NCBI GenBank assembly: GCA_017548125.1
Contig: JAFYNK010000031.1
Coordinates: 1 to 34,664 of the forward strand
Origin: Bacteroidales bacterium
GTDB lineage: Bacteria > Bacteroidota > Bacteroidia > Bacteroidales > F082
Reading direction: 5' to 3'
DNA length: 34,664 nt
The position numbers and the translations under genes are program-made. Positions 28,501-34,664 of this stretch are shown piece by piece; positions within the stretch are counted from its first letter, which is position 1; every line of letters starts with the position of its first letter. The notes under the pieces were generated by a model. That model worked only from the letters and a program-made list of their open reading frames with translations, ran no database searches and had not been told where the DNA came from.

Positions 28501-31500
28501 ATATGTGGCGCAAGACACCGAAAGCGGTGGTATAGAACGCATCAAGCCAAAGAACGCAGTCAAGAAGATGGGTGAAGACATAGGTTCTTTTGCAAATATT
28601 TTGTTAAAGAGCAACGACGAAGACGTATCTTTTGCTGAGCTTTTGGACCAGAATGGTGTCGAGGTGCTTAAATGGATGGCTCAGAAAAGCTACATCACAC
28701 CTACTCAATATAACAGCGCATTCGACACAAAAGGAAGTCTTACAGCAGAAGCAAAGAACGACCTTCGTGGCATTATGTACCAAAGCATATTTGAAGGCGG
28801 AAACACACGTCTCGAAGAGATGTTCAACGCTTTGCCTGCAAAGGCACAGAAAGCCATACTTGCTACAGCTCACAGAGACTTCAACAGTCCGAATAGCGAA
28901 CGCATGATTGAGGAAATACAGGACTCTATCCGTGCTTTCTATGCGCTTATGCAAGACGAACAGTTTGCTAAGGCAAAGAATTTAAAAGATGCAACAAAGG
29001 CTGTAGAAGCATGGCAAAAGCAATATCAGATGGACGATGTTACTGGAGAAGGTTATCTTCCTTCTGAAAAATTTAGTAACTTTGCATTGCACTTGGCGAA
29101 GCTGTATAAGGGTGAAAAACAATCAAACATCCAAGGTGTATTCGCTGAATTATACGACCTTATCCAAGGCACCAAAGAAGATAATCTGTTTGAGCAAGCA
29201 TACAAGACACCTCGCACGCTCGTACAGGCAATTAAGGAAGTTTTAAATATAGATTATAATGGACAACGGAGAAATAATGTATTGGGTGGCGATAATAAAA
29301 CAAGCCAACAAGGGCAACACGGACGCACAGGAGATGTTGCAAGCAGAGAACGAACTGAGAGCGGAGAACAATCTTCCAACGATTCAGGAAGAACTGATGA
29401 AGATAGTGGAAGCTCAGCCTTTGAAACTAATAGACAGACTGAAAATGAGAGCGGAGATATTAGGACCGCACAAACCGTACATCAATCCGGATCTGAACGA
29501 GAAGGATTTGAACAAACTCTTGATGGAAGACGGCAAACAGACAGCTCAGGAATGGCTGATGACAATGCCACAGTCTTGGAGAAAAGAACTTCCAGAAGCG
29601 ATATACGAGTGCTTGAAGAAGGGTTGGACGCTAAACGAGGGGACAATACTGAGCATAGCGAGAGAACTCGACGCACAGCGGAATCCGAAAGGCTGGTAAA
29701 TACTGCCAAACAGCACGGACTATTCATCCCTGCCGAAGTTATCATGACTTTGACAGGCAAGTATCCAAAACGCACAGGCGAGAGTGTTGTTTACATCGAC
29801 GCAGAAGCAGGTAAGGTAACAAAGGTTAAAGATCCATACGCCAAGTCTGCAATGAAAAGCGGTGTTCAGCCTGAAGATGCAATATTTGAACACCGTGTAC
29901 ATAATCTCCTTTTCCCCGAAACTGCCTACACATTGGAGGGTATCAGTGAGGAACTTGGCGATGTTCGCATTGTTCTCACTCAGGACTATATTCAAACCAA
30001 AGGACACCCTACCAAGGAACAGATTACTGAAGCACTTGCCAAACGAGGATTATTCCCGGAAGATAAATATTCTTTCGGAAATGAATTTGTGTCTGTAACG
30101 GATGTTGAAGGTGATAATGTTCTCTTAGGTGAAGATGGTACAGTTTACTTCATTGACCCTATCATACGTTTCAAGAAGCCGTTGAAAGAGATTCTTGACA
30201 ACTACAACAGAAACAATAACAGCACACTTGGCGAACAAATCAAATCAGCCGAAAAAGAAGTCAACACCTCTCCTACCGACAAACAGAAAGAAGCAGGCAA
30301 TTACAAGAAAGGTCATGTTCAGATAGGAACATTCAACATTACCATAGAACAGCCTAAAGGTTCTGTGCGTAGCGGCGTTGACGCTAACGGCAGGAAATGG
30401 GAAACCACAATGCACAACACCTACGGTTACATCCGTGGCACTGAAGGCGTGGACGGCGACCATATAGACGTGTTCTTATCCGACGACATTGACGGTTGGA
30501 ACGGTAACAATGTGTTTGTCGTTGACCAGTACAACGAAGACGGCACTTTTGACGAGCACAAGGTAATGCTTGGTTTCAACACCATTGAAGAAGCCGAATC
30601 AGCTTATCTTGACAACTACGAAAAAGGCTGGGAAAAGAAACATAAGATAGTGGTCTCTCCTATCCATACCGAGAATTTTGAGAAATGGATAGAGTCCTCA
30701 CATCGCAAGACGAAACCGTTTGCAGAGTACAAGAGTGTGAAATCGGAAGAAAATCGTACAAAAAACAACGAAAATCGTACAAAATCCACGGAAAACAGCA
30801 GTAAAGTTGAGGAAAGTTCAGCAAGCAACGATACATCTTACACTATTGAACCTGCACAATACACAACCAAGAAAGGCAAGGTTCTTGACATGCACCTTGT
30901 GAAATTTGACAAGCCTTTGTCTAAAGAACAACAGCAAGCCGCAAAAGAACTTGCAAGAGCAGAGAAAGGCTGGTATGACGCAAAACAAGGCGGTTTTATG
31001 ATGCGCAGCAACGAAAGTGCGAAAACATTAGCTAACACCATTCTTAATGATGAAAACGCTGTCGCTGACGCTCAGCCAGTATCAATGAACGACATCCAAT
31101 CTGTAAATGACGGAAACGTATTGTTTTCAGAACCACAACAGACTGAACAACCGAAAGCGCCTAAAAGCAAGAAGGTTCACACTCCTATATGGCAATATAT
31201 TATTCATGTTGACGATGACGGATATACCATGCTGTCCCGTGAAGATATAAGCGGAGAAATACCTATTCTTGACGACTGGGGATATTCTTCCGAAAGCCCA
31301 GAAGAAATGCTTGAGATACTCCGCAATCCTCAAAACAATATGCAGGAGGTTCTGAATGCCGTTGAAGTAACTCTTGAAAACAAAATCAAGACTCGTGATT
31401 TTGACCGCAAAATTAGAGAAGAACGTGAACAGAAGCGAATAGAACTACGAACAAACGGTGTCAATGGTTATAAAATTGGCGACAGGGTAATTTATACCCC

Positions 31501-34500
31501 GGTAAGTGGTACAAGAAAGCCTGTTGAAGCTACAATACACGATTTTGAAGAATACGGAGACAACAAGCCTGTGCTTGATACAGGATTGGCACCTGTCATG
31601 TATGAAGTTGTTGAGTGGGAAAATATCAAAAAAACTGAAAATTCTTCTGTTGAACGTCCGCAAAAGGGTGATGTCTATAAAAACAATATTGCAGGAGGTG
31701 ACGCTGTTGCTTTAATTCAAAGTGTAGGCAAAAAAGGATATGTCTTAGCCTTTGCGTCTAATTTGGAAGATGCACAAGGCGGTTTGTTCATGGGCGATAA
31801 AATTGTAGATTTTAAGGAAATGGACAGATGGCTTACTGATGGCAGTTTAACCAAGATAGAACAGCAACAATCGACAAACCCAAGCGGGAACCGTCTCGTT
31901 ACAGATGAGCGTTACGAAGAACTCAAGCAACGTATGCGCAGAAAGTTAGGCGGTCAGATGAATATTGGCATTGACCCTGAAATACTGGCTATCGGTACAG
32001 AAATGGCAGTATATCATTTGGAAAAAGGTGCCAGAAAATTCGCTGAATATGCCAAATCAATGATTGCAGATTTAGGCGATGTTATCCGTCCATATCTCAA
32101 AGCTTTTTACAATGGAGCGAGAGATTTACCGGAAATAGAAAGCAGCGATATCGCAAAGGATATGACTTCATACGACGAAGTACAGACTTTTGATGTAGCA
32201 AACTTTGACAAAAGCTCTGTCAATGCTATTGCTACAGCAGAGACAGTTATACGCGAAGAAGAAGTTGAAAAAGAGGTTAAGATTGCAAAAGATAGAATCA
32301 AAAAAAATCGTAACAATCACAATAATAAGAAAAAATCTGTAAATTCGCAAGGACAAACAGGAAGTCTGTTTGATGACTTATTCAATAACGAAAACTCTAA
32401 CGACAATGGATTACAAAGAAATGATGAAGTTCGCTCCGAAGGATTGTCAGCCGACAACAATATCAACACCGGAACAGGAAGCAAAACTGGAAACAGCCAA
32501 GAAGTACAACAAGAAAGTGGAAGAACTGACGGAAACAGAGATGGCGGAAGCCAAAGAACTGGAAGAGAGATACAGAATGGCAACGTACGATCCTCTGGAC
32601 GCATACAGGGGCTGACAGAAAAGAAAAACACTCGCAACAACCGTTCTGAACGTGGACAGAACCATGCTCCTACATCCGTTGATGCCCGTATTGAAGCAAA
32701 CATCAAAGCAATCGAACTGGCTAAGCGACTGCTTGAAAACGGAGAGCAAGCCACAAAAGAACAGATGGAAGTGCTCCGCAAGTTCAGCGGTTGGGGCGGT
32801 TTGGGCAAAGCTTTCAATGAACGTGCAAGCTATGTTCACGAAGGAAGACATTACTACAACGAGCCTACCGTAGAAAACAAGAAAATCCGTGAGTTATTAG
32901 GGGAAGAAGCTTACCAACAGGCTGAAAATAGTAAATATAGTTCCTTCTACACTCCTGCTTATATTGTAGATACACTTTGGGACATCGCAGAACAGATGGG
33001 ATTTAAAGGTGGTAATATTCTTGAAGGTTCAGCAGGTATAGGTAATATCTTAGGACAAATGCCTGCACATATCAGCGAAAACAGCGACATTCATGCCATA
33101 GAGATTGACAACACCTCCGGAGGAATACTTTCTCTCCTCTACCCTGACGCTAAAGTAGAGGTACAAGGATTTGAGGAAACTCACATCACCAACGGTAGCG
33201 TTGATTTAGCTATCACCAATGTTCCGTTTATTACAGATTGGCATGTAAAAGATACTTCAGGCGACAAAGACCTTTCAAGAAAATTCCATAATATTCACGA
33301 CTTCTGTATTGCTAAAAATGTACGCAAACTACGAGAAGGAGGCATTGGCATCTTCATTACATCTAACGGAACACTCGATAGCAGCAAGAAACTTCGTGAC
33401 TGGATTGTAAGCGAAGGTAATTCCGACTTTGTCGGTGCTTTCCGTATGCATAACAAGACTTTTGGCGGCACAAGCGTAACATCTGACATTATTGTAATCA
33501 GAAAACGGGTCAATGGACAAAAGTCCGTCAATGCTATTGACGTAAGCACCGTAAGCGGTGAACGTACGACAAACTTTGATACCGGCGAAACCCGCAAGGT
33601 TAAAGGTGTGGAAACATCTGTCACCAAGCAGCTTTCAATGGACTACAACAGATACTTCATCGAACATCCTGAAAGAATGGCTGGAGAAATGCACTTTGCC
33701 TTTGAAAAAGGCGACACATATCGTCCTACAAGCAAAGGTCTCTATCCTTCACAAGACAAGAACCAGGAACAGATGTTGACAGAATTTGTCAAGTCATTCA
33801 AGGAAGAAGAAGTCGGAAACAAAGCAAGCAATGATGTAGAAGTTACTGACGCAATACCTGGCAAAAAAATCGGTGAAATGTTCGTAAAGGACGGAAAACT
33901 CTACATCAATGCCATCGGATCCGCTCAACCTCTTGATGTCAATGCCAATAAGGTCAAAGGACACACGAAAGCAGAATGCTTTAAAGCATATTCATCTATC
34001 AAAGACGCTCTAAAAGAGGTCCTTGACTATCAATCCAACCATGAGAGTGACAACGGATTAAAACCATTGCTTGAAAAGCTCAACAAGGCTTATAACGACT
34101 TCGTTTCCACTTACGGGCATTTTAACAAGAATACATCTATCGCATTCCTGCGCAATGACGTTGACTATGCCAACGTAGCTTCCGTAGAGACATACAAGGA
34201 GACTGGCGACGGCAAAGGCGGCATAAAACAGACATTCGGCAAAGCTGACGTGTTAACGAAACGTGTTATTGAAAAAGAGAAAGAACCTACACCTACAAAT
34301 GTAAAGGACGGCATTGTTGCAAGCATGTTCAAGCATGGACGTATCGACATTCAATACATCGCAGAACAACTTGGCAAAAGTGAAGCGGATGTCAAAAAAG
34401 AGATTATCAGCAAAGGATATGGTTTTGAAGACCCGATAACACGACAGATTGAAGTTTCATATCAATATTTAAGCGGCAATGTCAGAGAAAAGCTTCTTCA

Positions 34501-34664
34501 AGCACAAGAAAACAACGAAAACGGAGAGTTTAACAGCAATATCAAAGCGTTGCAGGAAATATTGCCTATGAACATACCTGCCCACTTGATTGATTTCACA
34601 CTCGGCAGTTCATGGATTGACTCTCAGCTATATGATGATTATGTAAAGGACCGTACAGACGTGG
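22544..34664 (+). CDS. Giant polyvalent protein (BECR RNase-like, ParB-like, kinase-like, PPase-like, N6-adenine MTase domains); continues past the window
   Basis: One frame from ATG 22544 stays open to the window end, 4040 codons. I checked the frame at ten points along it. Visible parts in order follow. Residues 3-56: two copies of a motif (NNKTFNIPDDKVDAFEKKYP and KKYNIPLSAREGFLKKYP). About 380-660: helices with hydrophobic patches. About 1403-1503: a BECR/barnase-like domain with HINKRHGNEI. 1683-1787: a charged coiled coil. 1844-1982: a ParB/DdrB-like domain with VIQGNSRSDAL. 2385-2546: a domain like the kinase of polyvalent proteins. 2585-2716: inorganic pyrophosphatase-like, DGDHIDVF at 2637-2644. 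3136-3198: a conserved helical domain with GQMNIGIDPE and KAFYNGARDLPE. From about 3376: a DarB-like N6-adenine methyltransferase with GWGGL, motif I GSAGIGN (3495-3501) and motif IV NVPF (Asn3559); the spacing suggests an SNF2 helicase follows outside the window. Such proteins are known from phages and conjugative elements as multi-tool factors delivered with the DNA, for example P1 DarB against restriction. Ser/Asn/Glu-rich linkers separate the domains; two of them carry nested ORFs. The preceding genes point to co-packaging in a virion, which is inference. Confidence 0.88.
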   Translation, partial: MPIYTVNNKTFNIPDDKVDAFEKKYPHAYIEYHTEDKKYNIPLSAREGFLKKYPNATYSKQDGPSSPSVSVEPAQVANPVSQVKQDSLSVDADEDTDVKVQSSQRTMKPETTDDLIARIQRNGKKDKQEELLEALSQRQEQKTAQDRYVKGIEDSIEKKANELIEKDVSLSTFNKTKDNGLQFNPSTGKLERSYSTPYGNTTTDRHLADMESSQYASNMTVSGQLRQAQRKLDELKRMKQERANEVHDETADFIDSKLTGFGQALIGGNFYVSKQMSDPEKNTLDAAILETEEQIKILEREIDRQNNKRVGFWRGFTDITGDINTWDFGLGDAKHALTLLDVGKDYPHKSDGTKQAEQELLESVYKKQQAQQSYGRNDNFWFRAGTMTGHMPAFMIDFAVTGGGFDGINALSKAATKGATKAIGKEVIEEMAKQGFKNYVKANGVKGFSQYAGNWTIKALGTMADDLIIRAPLMTNTVQAAKTASDIIDRKLGSVVVNEDGTYDFSNDKTWSNAIWQGEANAIIENYSEMFGAHLAPVTLKNMSDVAAVFGAKRLSGVLAKADASAIGAIMGKTNEMFTKLGVSDYFGEVTEEYYGQLWRTMLNLDDAYRQNPDGSRTNLLATGQFHGDILGGMALSMGLMGAGKYSLSAANYTMMKHDVNKADSRARELFGNDIWEPLRQTIDLTTNDDIGNYIGSVLIDDKLTLEEKEAVLNYVERSLYLRGFNLATLAQSRNTDESDSDIIDQQNNESFLDGYNASTPQEMNDAKNMLEIKKAEMIHTFGFTDESDIEAFLGENPIETVAQRRQNGESQESTQTVIDYLNAKATYVGMIQRVCDDIDGQIEQSNALIDSHTNKHTGKIHGAVSKEDGRLVYIVSGNVVPYQDGSGIDLQNSDENIIVRDAETGELKQMSPEFLSSLYDTQYPNEQKEINAQQIREKILSEESNKIDGVVDFNDKEQLLNEIANQIAITMILAQRGLDADYIKTFIGNAQIVENPDGTLTFTDGQNEVVVPKQEIQQQVDANNMQRAVDFNDKAKEMRNAIQQAAATTTLSYGMGDNISLRDADGNIINGTISMIEDDTYVIDYSDNNGTWHTLDLTQQELDNMIVGHNGSTLNQPVSEQKQADWNSDEQYQYDDEMSFYNGQIHGTLNRVENGTAIYVDDKGEPVILLAAKNDHQFIGIFREPNSNKWSIKMENKQGDKGAFKGLLSSAMSKLPIGAEIYERTSISLDGLRIFSQQLEHGFEIGNDTYETDVNGADMANVFGLSEADQESMASVHISENELPKVKEILRPYLEKFGVKNIDNVVYLTNGNTLSIKLPILVKTGIGTSVPKNNIDNTSSTEETHSTNDNGVQEWYKNIHLSGELDQNNVPFVLSPDGNVDFGYIESMHNLPEAPIRLSMGDISNGYIHINKRHGNEIKKAGFNSIEEFIKYVADNFTRIQEGSAYDNSNNDKNQSYLIQLQDGHNNTLFVQLSRDGKYWNVNSAGVFGKSYGNKKKNIWSASEVQSDNSAVVSDGSQSEPIAENGSTSNGTPSKSSEHKDNNSFDNNNELEEKVYQASENLRKYVEFFNYRYGYEFTSERDFYNWIVRKYKTKKDIYLWLSDNLPKENVSYAMRAIIDYGIASKQLIEQSSTNKGDLTLQSTTDETVPTSQSSLIPKDESGNPIYEQADSETAWDALMEDAEGDEIMAGEVAKSMIADKEAELKKLEKTKIKEGKTPAEKMAALKERKAEVEKIKQDIEAWKKIAAVPIQRQIAQQERIRQEEAEAAAKRKADEESLLAERLEALRNKQELHNGIPDYSEDTPQNARARGYRRVNGHIEERQQAIEAVQGKETEVEFSNDVRPKGHYAVIDASQLQPSHIQGNRNPLHFLDEAQPKERNDKASIVSAQKIAGNIRPATITTGETAYVGTPTVNTRGEVIQGNSRSDALKLMYGNHNDQAQTYKQYLMDNAEQFGLNPEDVSNMESPVLVRMLDVNDEQAITLGQYVAQDTESGGIERIKPKNAVKKMGEDIGSFANILLKSNDEDVSFAELLDQNGVEVLKWMAQKSYITPTQYNSAFDTKGSLTAEAKNDLRGIMYQSIFEGGNTRLEEMFNALPAKAQKAILATAHRDFNSPNSERMIEEIQDSIRAFYALMQDEQFAKAKNLKDATKAVEAWQKQYQMDDVTGEGYLPSEKFSNFALHLAKLYKGEKQSNIQGVFAELYDLIQGTKEDNLFEQAYKTPRTLVQAIKEVLNIDYNGQRRNNVLGGDNKTSQQGQHGRTGDVASRERTESGEQSSNDSGRTDEDSGSSAFETNRQTENESGDIRTAQTVHQSGSEREGFEQTLDGRRQTDSSGMADDNATVLEKRTSRSDIRVLEEGLDAKRGDNTEHSERTRRTAESERLVNTAKQHGLFIPAEVIMTLTGKYPKRTGESVVYIDAEAGKVTKVKDPYAKSAMKSGVQPEDAIFEHRVHNLLFPETAYTLEGISEELGDVRIVLTQDYIQTKGHPTKEQITEALAKRGLFPEDKYSFGNEFVSVTDVEGDNVLLGEDGTVYFIDPIIRFKKPLKEILDNYNRNNNSTLGEQIKSAEKEVNTSPTDKQKEAGNYKKGHVQIGTFNITIEQPKGSVRSGVDANGRKWETTMHNTYGYIRGTEGVDGDHIDVFLSDDIDGWNGNNVFVVDQYNEDGTFDEHKVMLGFNTIEEAESAYLDNYEKGWEKKHKIVVSPIHTENFEKWIESSHRKTKPFAEYKSVKSEENRTKNNENRTKSTENSSKVEESSASNDTSYTIEPAQYTTKKGKVLDMHLVKFDKPLSKEQQQAAKELARAEKGWYDAKQGGFMMRSNESAKTLANTILNDENAVADAQPVSMNDIQSVNDGNVLFSEPQQTEQPKAPKSKKVHTPIWQYIIHVDDDGYTMLSREDISGEIPILDDWGYSSESPEEMLEILRNPQNNMQEVLNAVEVTLENKIKTRDFDRKIREEREQKRIELRTNGVNGYKIGDRVIYTPVSGTRKPVEATIHDFEEYGDNKPVLDTGLAPVMYEVVEWENIKKTENSSVERPQKGDVYKNNIAGGDAVALIQSVGKKGYVLAFASNLEDAQGGLFMGDKIVDFKEMDRWLTDGSLTKIEQQQSTNPSGNRLVTDERYEELKQRMRRKLGGQMNIGIDPEILAIGTEMAVYHLEKGARKFAEYAKSMIADLGDVIRPYLKAFYNGARDLPEIESSDIAKDMTSYDEVQTFDVANFDKSSVNAIATAETVIREEEVEKEVKIAKDRIKKNRNNHNNKKKSVNSQGQTGSLFDDLFNNENSNDNGLQRNDEVRSEGLSADNNINTGTGSKTGNSQEVQQESGRTDGNRDGGSQRTGREIQNGNVRSSGRIQGLTEKKNTRNNRSERGQNHAPTSVDARIEANIKAIELAKRLLENGEQATKEQMEVLRKFSGWGGLGKAFNERASYVHEGRHYYNEPTVENKKIRELLGEEAYQQAENSKYSSFYTPAYIVDTLWDIAEQMGFKGGNILEGSAGIGNILGQMPAHISENSDIHAIEIDNTSGGILSLLYPDAKVEVQGFEETHITNGSVDLAITNVPFITDWHVKDTSGDKDLSRKFHNIHDFCIAKNVRKLREGGIGIFITSNGTLDSSKKLRDWIVSEGNSDFVGAFRMHNKTFGGTSVTSDIIVIRKRVNGQKSVNAIDVSTVSGERTTNFDTGETRKVKGVETSVTKQLSMDYNRYFIEHPERMAGEMHFAFEKGDTYRPTSKGLYPSQDKNQEQMLTEFVKSFKEEEVGNKASNDVEVTDAIPGKKIGEMFVKDGKLYINAIGSAQPLDVNANKVKGHTKAECFKAYSSIKDALKEVLDYQSNHESDNGLKPLLEKLNKAYNDFVSTYGHFNKNTSIAFLRNDVDYANVASVETYKETGDGKGGIKQTFGKADVLTKRVIEKEKEPTPTNVKDGIVASMFKHGRIDIQYIAEQLGKSEADVKKEIISKGYGFEDPITRQIEVSYQYLSGNVREKLLQAQENNENGEFNSNIKALQEILPMNIPAHLIDFTLGSSWIDSQLYDDYVKDRTDV
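29259..29699 (+). CDS. Overprinted ORF nested in the +1 frame of the giant gene
   Basis: A 146-residue frame with its own ATG, entirely inside the giant gene. Its product looks like a normal soluble, mostly helical protein: MYWVAIIKQANKGNTDAQEM, LPTIQEELMKIVEAQPLKL, GPHKPYINPDLNEKDL, WLMTMPQSWRKELPEAIYEC, then LKKGWTLNEGTILSIA and a C-terminal PKGW. The giant frame over the same bases is a low-complexity Gly/Ser/Thr/Arg/Glu linker. Codon choice favours the nested frame as the constrained one: GAx, AAx and ATG codons are frequent, and hydrophobic and aromatic residues are well spread. No family was recognised. It may be translated from its own ATG or reached by a +1 frameshift from the giant frame. 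Confidence 0.6.
   Translation: MDNGEIMYWVAIIKQANKGNTDAQEMLQAENELRAENNLPTIQEELMKIVEAQPLKLIDRLKMRAEILGPHKPYINPDLNEKDLNKLLMEDGKQTAQEWLMTMPQSWRKELPEAIYECLKKGWTLNEGTILSIARELDAQRNPKGW
32406..32615 (+). CDS. Second overprinted ORF in the +1 frame of the giant gene
   Basis: Sixty-nine residues from ATG 32406 (an ATG at 32370 would add 12). The sequence is protein-like and mostly helical: MDYKEMMKFAPKDCQPT, then STPEQEAKLETAKKYNKKVE, TEMAEAKELEERYRMATYDP and LDAYRG. The giant frame over this stretch is a Gly/Ser/Asn/Arg/Gln-rich linker between the GQMNIGIDPE-type domain and the methyltransferase. It is in the same phase as the first nested ORF. Family unknown. Confidence 0.55.
   Translation: MDYKEMMKFAPKDCQPTTISTPEQEAKLETAKKYNKKVEELTETEMAEAKELEERYRMATYDPLDAYRG

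Larger units (their letters stand above)
18389..34664. mobile_element. Left part of an integrated phage-like element
   Basis: From the end of mnmE to the window edge there are no housekeeping genes. In order there are a recombinase with a repeat-rich upstream region, an iteron array, hairpins, a small-terminase-like gene on the minus strand, two Ala/Gln/Lys-rich proteins, and a giant polyvalent protein. This content fits a temperate phage or a phage-plasmid. No capsid, portal or tail gene is in view, so a conjugative or other mobilisable element is not excluded. The right end is not in the window. Confidence 0.8.

Noticed and set aside
27944-28513. Minus-strand open frame of 189 codons opposite the giant gene
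   Set aside because: Cys/Leu/Val-rich shadow of the ParB-like coding region with no start context; the plus frame is clearly the coding one.
32317-32817. Minus-strand open frame of 166 codons
   Set aside because: Ser/Pro/Leu/Cys-rich product typical of an antisense shadow; it overlaps the linker and nested ORF on the plus strand.
32652-32873. +1 frame ORF of 73 codons at the start of the methyltransferase region
   Set aside because: Lies over a conserved domain of the main frame (GWGGL) and not over a linker; product not protein-like.

Overview
The window looks like a chromosome of the order Bacteroidales (Bacteroidota) with a phage-like element integrated in it. The evidence is Bacteroidota-type promoters (TTG, about 19-20 bases, TAnnTTTG) before several genes, almost no Shine-Dalgarno sites, and family-typical genes: a secreted GH2 beta-galactosidase, a five-repeat DUF349 protein, a TlpA-like thiol protein with a long N-terminal region, and an AmgK-like kinase joined to a RapZ C-terminal domain. 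The species cannot be fixed from the sequence alone.

Left part, 1-18406, is chromosome. On the minus strand lies the 5' part of a GH2 beta-galactosidase. It is divergent from a small lipoprotein gene followed by ligA. A small membrane-protein gene with an in-frame TGA at codon 10 follows. Then come, on the minus strand, aroC, a DUF349 protein and a PLP-dependent sulfur amino-acid enzyme. On the plus strand is an AmgK-like/RapZ-C fusion that overlaps a very unusual fusion of a MurU-like nucleotidyltransferase with an AddB-like nuclease. An exported EEP-family phosphatase/nuclease (minus), a TlpA-like thioredoxin protein and mnmE complete this part. The AmgK and MurU parts together suggest salvage of cell-wall amino sugars to UDP-MurNAc.

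Right part, about 18389-34664, is the left end of an integrated element, most likely a prophage. Its boundary falls on the last 18 bases of mnmE, which encode FCIGK-stop. This is the same place in the same gene that SGI1-type islands use in Proteobacteria. Next come four copies of TTGTTACT arranged as two inverted pairs, a tyrosine recombinase, a 340-base AT-rich array of repeats built on AAAATGTATGAATT, three hairpins, and a minus-strand small-terminase-like gene. Two Ala/Gln/Lys-rich probable virion-associated proteins follow, then one reading frame that stays open for 4040 codons to the end of the window.

The giant frame encodes a polyvalent protein of the kind phages and conjugative elements send into a host with their DNA. 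It carries a duplicated N-terminal motif, a BECR-type RNase-like domain, a coiled coil, a ParB/DdrB-like domain, a kinase-like domain, a pyrophosphatase-like domain and an N6-adenine methyltransferase. Two of its disordered linkers each contain a second, protein-like reading frame in the same +1 phase with its own ATG (29259-29699 and 32406-32615). These overprinted ORFs, the MurU-AddB fusion, the mnmE attachment site and the iteron array are the observations I rate highest.

No rRNA, tRNA, CRISPR array or insertion sequence was recognised. The right end of the element lies outside the window.
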